Shown: one piece after another, positions 16,197 to 24,691 of the stretch
How positions within the stretch are numbered: position 1 is the stretch's first letter
Layout of the letters: every line of letters starts with the position of its first letter
Source of the DNA: Bradyrhizobium sp. 199
GTDB taxonomy: Bacteria > Pseudomonadota > Alphaproteobacteria > Rhizobiales > Xanthobacteraceae
Reading direction: 5' to 3'
Assembly (NCBI RefSeq): GCF_023073355.1
Contig: NZ_JADPJI010000006.1
Coordinates: 310,001 to 374,000, forward strand
Length of the DNA stretch: 64,000 nucleotides
Position numbers and translations under genes: made by a program
The notes under the pieces: generated by a model
The model's database searches: none
The model's input: only the letters and a program-made list of their open reading frames with translations
Told to the model about the DNA's origin: nothing

Positions 16197-16526
16197 GGCT
16201 GCTGTTCGATCAGAATCTCAGCTTCAGACTTTGCCAGATGATGGCCGATCTTTTTCCGGATTCCGCTCATGCCCCGGTCTCACGGACTCTCCGAAGCGAC
16301 TGATCGTGTGCTTTGGGAGTTTGCAAAGGCAAATGACTTTCTGATTGTGACCCAGGACGTCGATTTCGCCGGGATGGCAGGTCTGTTGGGCTCTCCTCCC
16401 AAGGTCATTTGGCTCCGGAGTGGCAATCAATCGACGGCGGCGATTGCCGATCTGCTTCGTCGACACGTCCAGACCATTCAGGCCTTCGAGGTCGATAATA
16501 ACGCGGCATGTCTGGAGATTTATTAG
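16193..16526 (+). pseudogene. DUF5615 PIN-like toxin, frameshifted
   Basis: From ATG 16193 the product begins MRLLFDQNLSFRLC, carrying the family's first acidic position, but ends early at about residue 36. The rest of the family sequence (HGLSEATDRVLWEFAKANDF, then IVTQDVDFAGMA with the second acidic site, ending NAACLEIY) continues in another frame to 16526. The break is a run of four C at 16272-16275; removing one C restores the family frame. It is either a natural loss of the toxin, a phase-variable-like tract, or a base-calling error. Confidence 0.85.
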
Positions 16527-16538
16527 GTCCGTCCCGCC

Positions 16539-17084
16539 CTACGGCAACTTGTCGTACCCCTCGCCGAGCCCATTCAGGCTGAGTGGGAAGCCGATGCCTT
16601 CTTCCGGCGTCTCGAAGATGATGAAGGTCGCGGTCTTGGCGGCGCGGAGCTGGCCGAGCAGCTTGTCGTCCATGACGACCTCGGCGACGCAGCCGTTGGG
16701 CAGGCAGCGGACGAATCCGGCACGGCCGACGTCCTGGTTGTCGAGCTTCAGCCCCAGCCCGGAGGGCAGCAGGACCCCCAGGGGGGCGACCACGCGCATC
16801 AGCCGGCTCTTCTGGTCGGCGGTCTTGAGCACGATGACGGTCAGGCCGGCATTGGAGCGGTCTTCGGCGACCACGCTCTGGATCAGGGCGCATTGCTCGG
16901 TCTGGGCGCCCGGTGGCGTGTCGCAGCGAATCTGCCAGTCGCCATGCACGGAGCGGACCGCGCCCTGCGCATGGGCATGGCCAGGAAGTGCCAGGAGGGC
17001 GAGCGCAGCCAGCAGGGCGGCCAACGCCGGGAGGCGGTTAGCCTGCCTTGTAGCCGGCCATGCCATGGATTTCGAAAGCCCCAT
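16539..17084 (-). CDS. Invasion-associated locus B (IalB) family protein
   Basis: A 181-aa exported protein with a signal peptide (about residues 15-40, ending GHAHAQ) and a beta-rich IalB domain with paired cysteines: HGDWQIRCDTPPGAQTEQCAL near the start and FVRCLPNGCVAEVVMDD later. IalB proteins are periplasmic or envelope-associated in Rhizobiales; a precise role outside Bartonella is not established. ATG 17084 is the start that gives the signal peptide. It is convergent with the DUF433/DUF5615 locus (13-bp gap). Confidence 0.88.
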   Translation of the reverse strand: MGLSKSMAWPATRQANRLPALAALLAALALLALPGHAHAQGAVRSVHGDWQIRCDTPPGAQTEQCALIQSVVAEDRSNAGLTVIVLKTADQKSRLMRVVAPLGVLLPSGLGLKLDNQDVGRAGFVRCLPNGCVAEVVMDDKLLGQLRAAKTATFIIFETPEEGIGFPLSLNGLGEGYDKLP

Positions 17085-17535
17085 CGGGTCGGTCCCTCTG
17101 CTCGCCTGGGTCGCTCGCGCTCGGCGGACTGGTCTGGCGGACTGATACGGGAATGACGGCGTCTTGAAGGCGATTCCCAAGCAAATTCCACGCCGCCGCC
17201 GCCCGCACGAATCAGGTTCCTGCACGGCCATCTGCCAGTGCCTACCGCGGGCAATTCCGCTGTCAAGCGGCAGCATCCCGGGAAACGGCATTTTTGTCTG
17301 ATCTTGCTAGGAAATATCCTGCGGGTGATCGCCGGCAGATCAGGCTCAAGACTGCATTGCGATAGATCAAGAATTATGGTTTGAGAGGCTTGATTTCGGC
17401 GTTCTAGCGATCTGGCCCCAATTCCTCTTAGAGGTATTCTTGCGCGGCGGTTTGTCAGGCGGGCGGATCGAACAAGCGTTTCCCGGACATAGGGCGGCGC
17501 ACTCGGGGTGATTTCGTAAGGGGAGCGCGAACGGC
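17085..17535. other. 451-bp intergenic region ahead of the cox operon
   Basis: A divergent region between the IalB-like gene and coxB. Apart from a FixK2-type site at 17357-17370 I see no gene, strong hairpin or clear sigma-70 promoter. Confidence 0.6.
17357..17370. promoter_or_regulatory. Possible FixK2-type box upstream of coxB
   Basis: TTGCGATAGATCAA fits the relaxed Bradyrhizobium FixK2 pattern TTG(A/C)-N6-(T/G)CAA but is not a perfect palindrome. Its centre is about 172 bp before the coxB ATG. No convincing -10 sits at the class-II distance, so it may be fortuitous. Confidence 0.3.
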
Positions 17536-18375
17536 ATGAGGATGTCGATGGGCCCGATGGGCCGGCAGTTGCTGGGATTGGCCGTGGCGGGTCTGACGCT
17601 GGCCACGGGCGGTGCGGCATTCGCCGAGCTCGGGCAACCGGCGCCGTGGGAGTGGACGCTTCAGCAGTCTGCTTCCCCGGTGATGGACAACATCGTCTGG
17701 TTCCACAATTTCCTGTTCGTGCTGATCACGCTGATCACGCTGTTCGTTCTGGCGCTGCTCGTGATCGTAGTCGTCAAGTTCAACGCGCGGGCCAATCCGG
17801 TACCGTCGCGGACCACGCACAATACGCTGATCGAGGTGGCCTGGACGCTCGTTCCGGTGCTGATCCTGGTCGGCATCTCGGTGCCGTCGTTCCGGCTTCT
17901 GTTCCTCGAGCTCGACGTGCCGAAGGCGGACATCACCATCAAGGCGACCGGCAAGCAGTGGTACTGGTCCTATGCCTATCCCGACAACGGCAAGTTCGAG
18001 TTCGACTCGCTGATGGCTCAGGACAAGCAGCCCCGCCTGCTCGGCGTCGACAATGAAATGGTGGTGCCCGTCAACAAGGTCATTCGTGTCCAGGTCACCG
18101 GCGCCGACGTCATCCACGCCTTCGCGCTGCCGGCTTTCGGCGTCAAGATCGACGCCATTCCGGGGCGGCTGAACGAGACGTGGTTCAAGGCCACCAAGAC
18201 CGGCATGTTCTACGGCCAGTGCTCGGAGCTTTGCGGCAAGGACCACGCCTTCATGCCAATCGCGATTCGCGTCGTGGAGGACCAGGAGTTCGCCTCCTGG
18301 GTCGAGACGGCGAAGAAGAAATATGCGAGCGGCGGCGCCAGCACCTACGCCTCCGCGGCCGGCCCGACGCAATAA
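17536..18375 (+). CDS. coxB: Cytochrome c oxidase subunit II
   Basis: A 279-aa subunit of the aa3-type oxidase that takes electrons from cytochrome c through the binuclear CuA centre. It has a signal peptide (residues 1-30), two membrane helices (about 50-75 and 95-115), then the periplasmic cupredoxin domain with the Trp-rich KQWYWSYAYPD and the CuA ligands: His in ADVIHAFALP, then CSELCGKDHAFM (Cys, Glu, Cys, His, Met). It is the first gene of the cox operon. An in-frame ATG at 17542 is an alternative start. Confidence 0.96.
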   Translation: MRMSMGPMGRQLLGLAVAGLTLATGGAAFAELGQPAPWEWTLQQSASPVMDNIVWFHNFLFVLITLITLFVLALLVIVVVKFNARANPVPSRTTHNTLIEVAWTLVPVLILVGISVPSFRLLFLELDVPKADITIKATGKQWYWSYAYPDNGKFEFDSLMAQDKQPRLLGVDNEMVVPVNKVIRVQVTGADVIHAFALPAFGVKIDAIPGRLNETWFKATKTGMFYGQCSELCGKDHAFMPIAIRVVEDQEFASWVETAKKKYASGGASTYASAAGPTQ

Positions 18376-18461
18376 GCGTCGGGGCGTGGCTTGAGAGATT
18401 GAAAGCGACATAAAGGCCGGACCTTCCAGGGTCCGAACGGGACGCAAGGCAGGATTTGAAA

Positions 18462-20081
18462 ATGGCAACGAGCGCAGCGGCACACGGCGATCACGCCCAC
18501 GGACATGACGAGCATGCCCATCCGACCGGATGGCGCCGCTACGTCTATTCGACCAACCACAAGGACATCGGCACGATGTACCTGGTCTTCGCGGTCATCG
18601 CCGGCGTCATTGGCGCCGCGATGTCGATCGCGATCCGTGCCGAGCTGATGTATCCGGGCGTGCAGATCTTCCACGAGACGCACACCTATAACGTGTTCGT
18701 CACCTCTCACGGCCTGATCATGATCTTCTTCATGGTCATGCCGGCGATGATCGGCGGCTTCGGCAACTGGTTCGTGCCGCTGATGATCGGCGCGCCCGAC
18801 ATGGCGTTCCCGCGCATGAACAACGTCTCGTTCTGGCTGCTGCCGGCCTCGTTCGCTCTGCTGCTGATGTCGACCTTCGTCGAGGGCGAGCCGGGCGCCA
18901 ACGGTGTCGGCGCCGGCTGGACCATGTACGTGCCGCTGTCGAGCTCCGGCCATCCGGGCCCCGCTGTCGACTTCGCGATTCTGTCGCTCCATCTGGCGGG
19001 CGCCTCCTCGATCCTCGGCGCCATCAACTTCATCACCACGATCTTCAACATGCGCGCGCCGGGCATGACCCTGCACAAGATGCCGCTGTTCGTGTGGTCG
19101 ATCCTGGTGACGGTGTTCCTGCTGCTGCTCTCGCTGCCGGTGCTCGCCGGTGCGATCACCATGCTGCTCACCGACCGTAATTTCCACACGACGTTCTTCA
19201 CCCCCGACGGCGGCGGCGATCCCGTGCTGTTCCAGCATTTGTTCTGGTTCTTCGGTCACCCCGAAGTGTACATCCTGATCCTGCCCGCCTTTGGCATGGT
19301 CAGCCAGATCGTCTCGACCTTCTCGCGCAAGCCCGTGTTCGGCTATCTCGGCATGGCCTACGCCATGGTCGCGATCGGCGGCATCGGCTTCGTGGTGTGG
19401 GCGCACCACATGTACACCGTCGGCATGTCCTCGGCGACGCAGGCCTATTTCGTCGCCGCGACGATGGTCATCGCGGTTCCGACCGGCGTGAAGATCTTCT
19501 CGTGGATCGCCACCATGTGGGGCGGCTCGATCGAGTTCCGGGCACCGATGATCTGGGCGGTGGGATTCATCTTCCTGTTCACCGTCGGCGGCGTCACCGG
19601 CGTCGTGCTGGCGAATGCCGGCGTCGACCGCGTTCTCCAGGAGACCTACTACGTCGTTGCCCACTTCCACTATGTGCTGTCGCTCGGCGCGGTGTTCGGG
19701 ATTTTCGCCGGCTGGTACTATTGGTTCCCGAAGATGTCGGGCTACATGTACAATGAGTGGCTCGCGAAAGCGCACTTCTGGGTCACCTTTATCGGCGTCA
19801 ACCTGGTGTTCTTCCCGCAGCACTTCCTCGGCCTGTCGGGCATGCCGCGCCGCTATGTCGATTACCCCGACGCGTTCGCGGGCTGGAACCTGATCTCGTC
19901 GGTCGGCTCCTACATCTCGGGCTTCGGCGTGCTGATCTTCCTCTACTGCGTGATTGAAGCCTTCGCGAAAAAGGTGCCGGCGGGCGACAACCCCTGGGGT
20001 GCGGGCGCGACCACGCTGGAATGGACGCTGCCCTCGCCGCCGCCGTTCCACCAGTTCGAAGTGTTGCCCCGCGTGCAGTAA
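18462..20081 (+). CDS. coxA: Cytochrome c oxidase subunit I
   Basis: A 539-aa haem-copper oxidase catalytic subunit (low-spin haem a, haem a3-CuB) with 12 membrane helices that reduces O2 and pumps protons. Motifs include the His-rich N-terminus, TSHGLIMIFF, HPEVYILILPAFG with the cross-linked His-Tyr, AHHMYTVG and AHFHYVLSLG for CuB and haem ligands. ATG 18462 has AGGA at a good distance; an in-frame TTG two codons earlier is unlikely. It is 86 bp after coxB. Confidence 0.97.
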   Translation: MATSAAAHGDHAHGHDEHAHPTGWRRYVYSTNHKDIGTMYLVFAVIAGVIGAAMSIAIRAELMYPGVQIFHETHTYNVFVTSHGLIMIFFMVMPAMIGGFGNWFVPLMIGAPDMAFPRMNNVSFWLLPASFALLLMSTFVEGEPGANGVGAGWTMYVPLSSSGHPGPAVDFAILSLHLAGASSILGAINFITTIFNMRAPGMTLHKMPLFVWSILVTVFLLLLSLPVLAGAITMLLTDRNFHTTFFTPDGGGDPVLFQHLFWFFGHPEVYILILPAFGMVSQIVSTFSRKPVFGYLGMAYAMVAIGGIGFVVWAHHMYTVGMSSATQAYFVAATMVIAVPTGVKIFSWIATMWGGSIEFRAPMIWAVGFIFLFTVGGVTGVVLANAGVDRVLQETYYVVAHFHYVLSLGAVFGIFAGWYYWFPKMSGYMYNEWLAKAHFWVTFIGVNLVFFPQHFLGLSGMPRRYVDYPDAFAGWNLISSVGSYISGFGVLIFLYCVIEAFAKKVPAGDNPWGAGATTLEWTLPSPPPFHQFEVLPRVQ

Positions 20082-20142
20082 GCAATCTCCCGCGGCGCCC
20101 ATGACGGGCGCCGCGGCTCTATAACGAAGCGAGTTGAATTTA

Positions 20143-21087
20143 GTGTCCGTCCTCGACCACAACGCCCTCGACATCAGTCCCCGCATCTCCGAGGCGGAGG
20201 TCGGCGACTATATCGCGCTGTTGAAGCCGCGGGTGATGTCGCTGGTGATCTTCACCGCGCTGGTCGGGATGGCGATGGCGCCGGGACACTTCCACCCCGT
20301 GCTCGCGTTCACCTCGCTGCTCTGCATCGCCGTCGGCGCCGGCGCCTCCGGCGCGCTCAACATGGCGCTCGAAGGCGACATCGACTCCAAGATGTCGCGC
20401 ACGCAGAACCGGCCGATTCCGCGCGGCCGCATCACCCGACCCGAGGCGATAGCGTTCGGCATGACGCTTTCCTTCTTCTCGGTGATGACGCTCGGCATCC
20501 TCGTCAACTGGATTGCGGGCGCGCTGCTCGCCTTCACCATCTTCTTCTACGTCGTGATCTACACGATGGGCCTGAAGCGCTGGACCGCGCAGAACATCGT
20601 GATCGGCGGCGCCGCCGGCGCGCTGCCGCCGGTGGTGGCCTGGGCCGCCGTGACGGGCACCGTCGACGTCGAGCCGCTGCTGCTGTTCGCCATCATCTTC
20701 TTCTGGACGCCGCCGCACTTCTGGGCGCTGGCGCTGTTCCGCTCCGACGATTATGCGCGCGCCGGCATTCCGATGCTGCCCAACGTCGCCGGTCCCGATG
20801 CGACGCGCCTGCAGATCCTGCTCTACACCATCGTGCTGATCGCGGTCGCCGCCGCGCCCTGGGCGCTCGGTTATTTCGACGCGGTCTACGGTATCGTCTC
20901 GCTGATCCTGGGGGCCGGCATGCTGGCGCTCGCGATCAACGTCTATGTACGCCGTGAGCGCAGCCAATCGCTGCGCGCGACCCGCAAGCTGTTTGCCTTC
21001 TCGATCCTCTATCTGTTCGTGCTGTTCGCCACCCTGCTGGCCGAGGTCGTGTTCCGGGCACTGGCTCCTATGGTTGGGGGCGCATGA
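20143..21087 (+). CDS. ctaB: Protoheme IX farnesyltransferase (haem O synthase)
   Basis: A 314-aa UbiA-family membrane enzyme adding a farnesyl group to haem b to give haem O, the precursor of the haem a used by CoxA. The Asp-rich prenyl-diphosphate sites are visible: NMALEGDIDSKMSRT with NRPIPRGRI, and SDDYARAGIPM. It has about nine membrane helices. The GTG at 20143 gives the usual N-terminus (SVLDHNALDISPRISE); an in-frame TTG at 20134 is the alternative. The stop overlaps the next gene by 4 nt. Confidence 0.93.
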   Translation: MSVLDHNALDISPRISEAEVGDYIALLKPRVMSLVIFTALVGMAMAPGHFHPVLAFTSLLCIAVGAGASGALNMALEGDIDSKMSRTQNRPIPRGRITRPEAIAFGMTLSFFSVMTLGILVNWIAGALLAFTIFFYVVIYTMGLKRWTAQNIVIGGAAGALPPVVAWAAVTGTVDVEPLLLFAIIFFWTPPHFWALALFRSDDYARAGIPMLPNVAGPDATRLQILLYTIVLIAVAAAPWALGYFDAVYGIVSLILGAGMLALAINVYVRRERSQSLRATRKLFAFSILYLFVLFATLLAEVVFRALAPMVGGA

Positions 21088-21260
21088 TCACAGCGATGGC
21101 CGACAAACCTGAGACAGACGGAATCGTCCTCACCGAGGCGCAGAAGAAGAGCCGTCGTCAGCGCTCCATTGCCATCGCTTTGGCACTGGGCGTGCTCGTG
21201 GTGCTGTTCTTCGCCGTCACCATGGTCAAGGGACCGGCCGTTCTCGTGCGGCCGATGTAG
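21084..21260 (+). CDS. Small CoxF-like membrane protein
   Basis: A 58-aa ORF beginning MITAMADKPETDGIVLTEAQ, then a basic stretch and one membrane helix (AIALALGVLVVLFFAVTMV), ending LVRPM. The size, topology and position between ctaB and ctaG match the small CoxF proteins of alphaproteobacterial cox operons. ATG 21084 overlaps the ctaB stop; an ATG at 21096 is also possible. An exact role in oxidase assembly is not established. Confidence 0.8.
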   Translation: MITAMADKPETDGIVLTEAQKKSRRQRSIAIALALGVLVVLFFAVTMVKGPAVLVRPM

Positions 21261-21265
21261 GAAAC

Positions 21266-21916
21266 ATGGATCACCGGTCGACCATATCGCGGGATCAGAG
21301 CCGGACGGCCAGCAAGGGGCGTTGGCCTTTAAAGGGCCTTGGCCGCGACGCGCTGGTCGCCTCGATCTGCGGCGGCGTGGTCGTGCTGATGGTCGGTGCC
21401 TCCTACGCGGCGGTACCGTTCTACAACTGGTTCTGCCGTGCCACCGGCTTCAACGGCACGACCCAGGTGGCGACCTCCGCGCCGGCCACCGGCCCGATCG
21501 CGCGGAAGATCTCGGTGCGCTTCGATTCCAACGTCGCGCCCGGCCTGCCCTGGAAGTTCGAGCCGGAGCAGAACGAGATCGAGGTCAATATCGGAGAGGT
21601 CACGACCGTCTTCTATACCGTGACCAACCAGGCCGCGCGCACCACGGCCGGGCAGGCCGCCTACAATGTCGCGCCGCTGACGGTCGGTTCGTATTTCCAG
21701 AAGATCAACTGCTTCTGCTTCACCGAGCAGACCATGGCGCCCGGCGAGAAGCGCGAGATGCCGGTCGTGTTCTACGTCGATCCGTCGATCGCCAGCGACC
21801 ACGAGAACGACGGGCTGAACACGATCACGCTGTCCTACACCTTCTATCCGGTGAAGGATCCGGTGGTGAAGCCGCTGGCATCGGGCGAAGACGACAAGCG
21901 CAAGGGAAATCTCTGA
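21266..21916 (+). CDS. ctaG: Cytochrome c oxidase assembly protein CtaG/Cox11
   Basis: A 216-aa copper chaperone that delivers copper to the CuB site of CoxA. It has one N-terminal membrane anchor (about 28-50), then the periplasmic beta domain with the copper-binding CFCF motif in QKINCFCFTEQTMAPGE and a PVVFYVDP strand. ATG 21266 is 5 bp after the CoxF-like stop, in a tight operon. Confidence 0.95.
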   Translation: MDHRSTISRDQSRTASKGRWPLKGLGRDALVASICGGVVVLMVGASYAAVPFYNWFCRATGFNGTTQVATSAPATGPIARKISVRFDSNVAPGLPWKFEPEQNEIEVNIGEVTTVFYTVTNQAARTTAGQAAYNVAPLTVGSYFQKINCFCFTEQTMAPGEKREMPVVFYVDPSIASDHENDGLNTITLSYTFYPVKDPVVKPLASGEDDKRKGNL

Positions 21917-21991
21917 TCGTCGGGCTCGCGCTCGGAAGGGTCGGAAACGAGGGTGCCTGACAAGGCACCGGATTGAGGAGACAGACCGCAA

Positions 21992-22888
21992 ATGGCAACG
22001 GCGCACACCAAGCATCACGACTATCACCTGGTCGATCCCTCTCCGTGGCCGGCCGTCGGTTCGCTCTCGGCCTTCATCATGGCGGTCGGCGCGATCTCCT
22101 GGATGCATCACATGTTCTCGGCCGCGCCGATCGTGTTCGGTGTCGGCACCGTGGGCGTGCTCTACACCATGGCGAGCTGGTGGGGCGACGTGATCAAGGA
22201 AGCCCAGTACAAGGGCGACCACACCCGCGTCGTGCAGCTGCATCACCGCTACGGCATGATCCTGTTCATCGCCTCCGAGGTGATGTTCTTCGTCGCCTGG
22301 TTCTGGGCCTATTTCAACGCTGCGCTGTTTCCGGCCGACGCCGTCCACGCCACCCGCGACGCCGTGTTCGGCTGCGGCCTCGGTACCGCGGCTGGCGCCT
22401 GCGCCGTGCCGGGTACCTGGCCGCCGCACGGCATCGAGACGTTCGATCCGTGGCATCTGCCGCTCCTCAACACGCTGATCCTGCTCACCTCGGGCACGAC
22501 AGTGACCTGGGCGCACCACGCGCTGCTCGAGAACGACCGTCAGGGCCTGAAATACGGCCTGATCCTCACCGTCATGCTCGGCGCGCTCTTCACCTGCGTG
22601 CAGGCCTATGAGTACAGCCACGCGGCGTTCTCGTTCGGCGGTAACGTCTATGGCGCTACCTTCTTCATGGCGACCGGCTTCCACGGCTTCCATGTGCTGG
22701 TCGGCACCATTTTCCTGCTGGTGTGCCTGATCCGCGCCTACGCGGGCCACTTCACGCCGAAGCAGCATCTCGGCTTCGAGTTCGCGGCCTGGTACTGGCA
22801 CTTCGTCGACGTGGTCTGGCTGTTCCTGTTCCTCTGCATCTACGTGTGGGGACACGGCGCCGAGACAATGGCCCACGGCGCGCACTGA
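21992..22888 (+). CDS. coxC: Cytochrome c oxidase subunit III
   Basis: A 298-aa integral membrane subunit with seven helices that stabilises subunit I. Family segments are an N-terminal KHHDYHLVDPSPWP, MLFVAWFWAYF-type helix (FVAWFWAYFNAALFP), TVTWAHHALLE, and the terminal AWYWHFVDVVWLFLFLCIY helix. Start ATG 21992 follows GAGGAG. It is the last structural subunit of the operon. Confidence 0.96.
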   Translation: MATAHTKHHDYHLVDPSPWPAVGSLSAFIMAVGAISWMHHMFSAAPIVFGVGTVGVLYTMASWWGDVIKEAQYKGDHTRVVQLHHRYGMILFIASEVMFFVAWFWAYFNAALFPADAVHATRDAVFGCGLGTAAGACAVPGTWPPHGIETFDPWHLPLLNTLILLTSGTTVTWAHHALLENDRQGLKYGLILTVMLGALFTCVQAYEYSHAAFSFGGNVYGATFFMATGFHGFHVLVGTIFLLVCLIRAYAGHFTPKQHLGFEFAAWYWHFVDVVWLFLFLCIYVWGHGAETMAHGAH

Positions 22889-22985
22889 GCCGCGACGATG
22901 AAATCAGGAAGGGCGGCCGCAGGGCCGCCCTTTCGATTTTGGGCCGCCGGAAGCTTCGGCGAAAACTGTGATAGAGTCCGCCATC

Positions 22986-23387
22986 ATGACCGACACCGCC
23001 GGCAAGCCCGAGCCTGAAACCACCGTCCTGCAAAGCGCGCTCCGCGGACTTGCCTGCCGATGCCCGCGTTGCGGCCAGGGCAAGCTCTACGCGGGCTTCC
23101 TGACGCTCGCGCCCGCCTGCGACCGCTGCGGTCTCGACTACGCCTTCATCGATGCCGGCGACGGTCCGGCGATCTTCATCATCATGCTGGCCGGTGGGAT
23201 CGTCGTTGCGGCCGCACTCATCGTCGAGGTGAAATACCAGCCGCCGTACTGGCTGCATGCGGTGCTATGGTTGCCGCTGATCCTGGCCACCACGCTCTTG
23301 CCGCTGCGTGCGATGAAGTCGCTGCTGATCGCGCTGCAATTCCACCACAAGGCGGCGCCGGGCCGGTTGGTCGACCGCGCGAAATGA
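22986..23387 (+). CDS. DUF983 membrane protein
   Basis: A 133-aa protein with a zinc-ribbon-like N-terminus (CRCPRCGQGKLYAGFL and CDRCGLDYAF, CxxC twice) and two membrane helices. DUF983 proteins commonly lie between coxC and SURF1 in alphaproteobacteria and are presumed to help oxidase assembly. ATG 22986 is preferred over an in-frame GTG at 22968. The stop overlaps the SURF1 start (ATGA). Confidence 0.88.
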   Translation: MTDTAGKPEPETTVLQSALRGLACRCPRCGQGKLYAGFLTLAPACDRCGLDYAFIDAGDGPAIFIIMLAGGIVVAAALIVEVKYQPPYWLHAVLWLPLILATTLLPLRAMKSLLIALQFHHKAAPGRLVDRAK

Positions 23388-24136
23388 ACGAGCCTGCGCG
23401 CAAGCCCCGCGTGGCCGGCTTCGCGCTGTTCACGCTGTTCCTGACGGCCGTCTTCGTCGCGCTCGGCGTTTGGCAATTGCAGCGGCGAACGGCCAAGCAC
23501 GAACTGATCGCGGCGCTCACCGAGCGTCTGGCCGAGGCGCCCATCGCGCTGCCGCCGCCGGCGCAATGGGCTGCACTCAATCCCGCGCGCGATGAATTCC
23601 GACGCGTCAGCTTCACCGCGACCTACGCAGCCCTGCCCGATGCGATGGTCTATTCCTCCGGCTCGGCAGTGCGCAAGGACGCCTCCGGCCCGGGCACCTG
23701 GGCGTTCCTGCCGGCGCGGCTTGCCAGCGGTGAGACGGTCGTGATCGATGCGGGCTTCGTCGAGAACACCATGCAGGACCGCAGCGTCGAGGATCGCGCG
23801 GTGAAGAAGCTCGTCACCGGGCAGCCGGTCGCGCTCACCGGTTATCTGCGCTTTCCCGAGCCGCCCGGCTGGCTGACCCCGGCGGAGAACCGCGGCAAGC
23901 GGCTCTGGTTCGTGCGCGATCATCTGGCAATCGCAGGCGCGCTCGGCTGGGGCGCGGTTGCGCCGTTCTATGTCGACCTCGAGCAGCCAGCGCCCGAAAA
24001 CGGCATTCCACGCCCGGGGCCGCTCGACGTGCACCTGAAGGACGATCACCTGCAATATGCCATCACCTGGTTCACGCTGGCGGGCGCCCTGCTGATCGCC
24101 TTCGCCGTGTGGGCAAAAGGCCGGCGGCAGAGCTGA
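23384..24136 (+). CDS. SURF1-family oxidase assembly factor
   Basis: A 250-aa protein with the SURF1 topology: N-terminal helix (FALFTLFLTAVFVALGVWQLQ with the family GxWQxxR), a large periplasmic domain, and a C-terminal helix (HLQYAITWFTLAGALLIAFA). SURF1 (Shy1) helps insert haem a into subunit I. ATG 23384 overlaps the DUF983 stop; a longer open frame from 23060 lies inside DUF983 and is spurious. It is the last gene of the oxidase operon. Confidence 0.94.
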   Translation: MNEPARKPRVAGFALFTLFLTAVFVALGVWQLQRRTAKHELIAALTERLAEAPIALPPPAQWAALNPARDEFRRVSFTATYAALPDAMVYSSGSAVRKDASGPGTWAFLPARLASGETVVIDAGFVENTMQDRSVEDRAVKKLVTGQPVALTGYLRFPEPPGWLTPAENRGKRLWFVRDHLAIAGALGWGAVAPFYVDLEQPAPENGIPRPGPLDVHLKDDHLQYAITWFTLAGALLIAFAVWAKGRRQS

Positions 24137-24253
24137 GCTCCTCCAGGGTCCCCGAGGGGAACCCGGTATCGCCCGGGGTTTATTATTCAGCGCACATTCA
24201 CGAGTGTGGTCCTAAGCCGCTGGTGGTTTTCCCGCGGTAGACAGGATTGCGGC

Positions 24254-24622
24254 GTGAGCGATTTCGATCAGATGGGGATTGTCGTCGACTGGGTGGACGC
24301 CTGCCGGAAGGGTGACCTTGCGACGTTGCTCGACCTCTATGCGGACGATGCCCAGGTCGAATGCACCTGTAACGGCGCGCAGTGCTATCGCGGCCGGAGC
24401 GAGCTCAAGGCCTATTGGCAGCCGCGGCTCAACACCTTCTCCCTGGCGGGTTTCGGGCTGGAGGAGATCGGCCCAGTGCCCCATGGCGTCGATCTCGAAT
24501 ATTCCGTCGCCGGCGCGCTGCGCATTCGCGCGTCGTTTCGCTTCAGCCCGGAAGGCAAGATCCGCAGCACACTTTGCGAGCCGGCGCGACAGAACGCGCA
24601 TGATGGTTGCTGTGCCTGCTAA
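24254..24622 (+). CDS. NTF2/SnoaL-like small protein
   Basis: A 122-aa protein with an NTF2-like pattern: WVDACRKGDLATLLDLYADD, then a YRGRSELKAYW helix and strands ending SFRFSPEGKIR. It has several cysteines (CTCNGAQC and a C-terminal CCAC). The GTG at 24254 or the ATG at 24272 is the likely start. The function is unknown. Its last codon touches the palindromic repeat at 24621. Confidence 0.7.
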   Translation: MSDFDQMGIVVDWVDACRKGDLATLLDLYADDAQVECTCNGAQCYRGRSELKAYWQPRLNTFSLAGFGLEEIGPVPHGVDLEYSVAGALRIRASFRFSPEGKIRSTLCEPARQNAHDGCCAC

Positions 24623-24669
24623 AGCATGATCCGGAAAAGTGCGAAGCGGTTTTCCGAAAAGATTATGCT
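24621..24669. repeat. Dispersed palindromic repeat, copy 2
   Basis: AGCATGATC (24623-24631) pairs imperfectly with GATTATGCT (24661-24669), and an inner CGGAAAA pairs with TTTTCCG. It is a near-match, in opposite orientation, to 12281-12330 and partly to 63958-64000. Confidence 0.8.
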
Positions 24670-24691
24670 CGAACAACGATCCCGAGCGCGA

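Noticed and set aside
18345..20186. 613-aa minus-strand open frame
   Set aside because: Antisense to coxA; His/Asp/Glu-rich low-complexity composition typical of GC-rich shadow frames.
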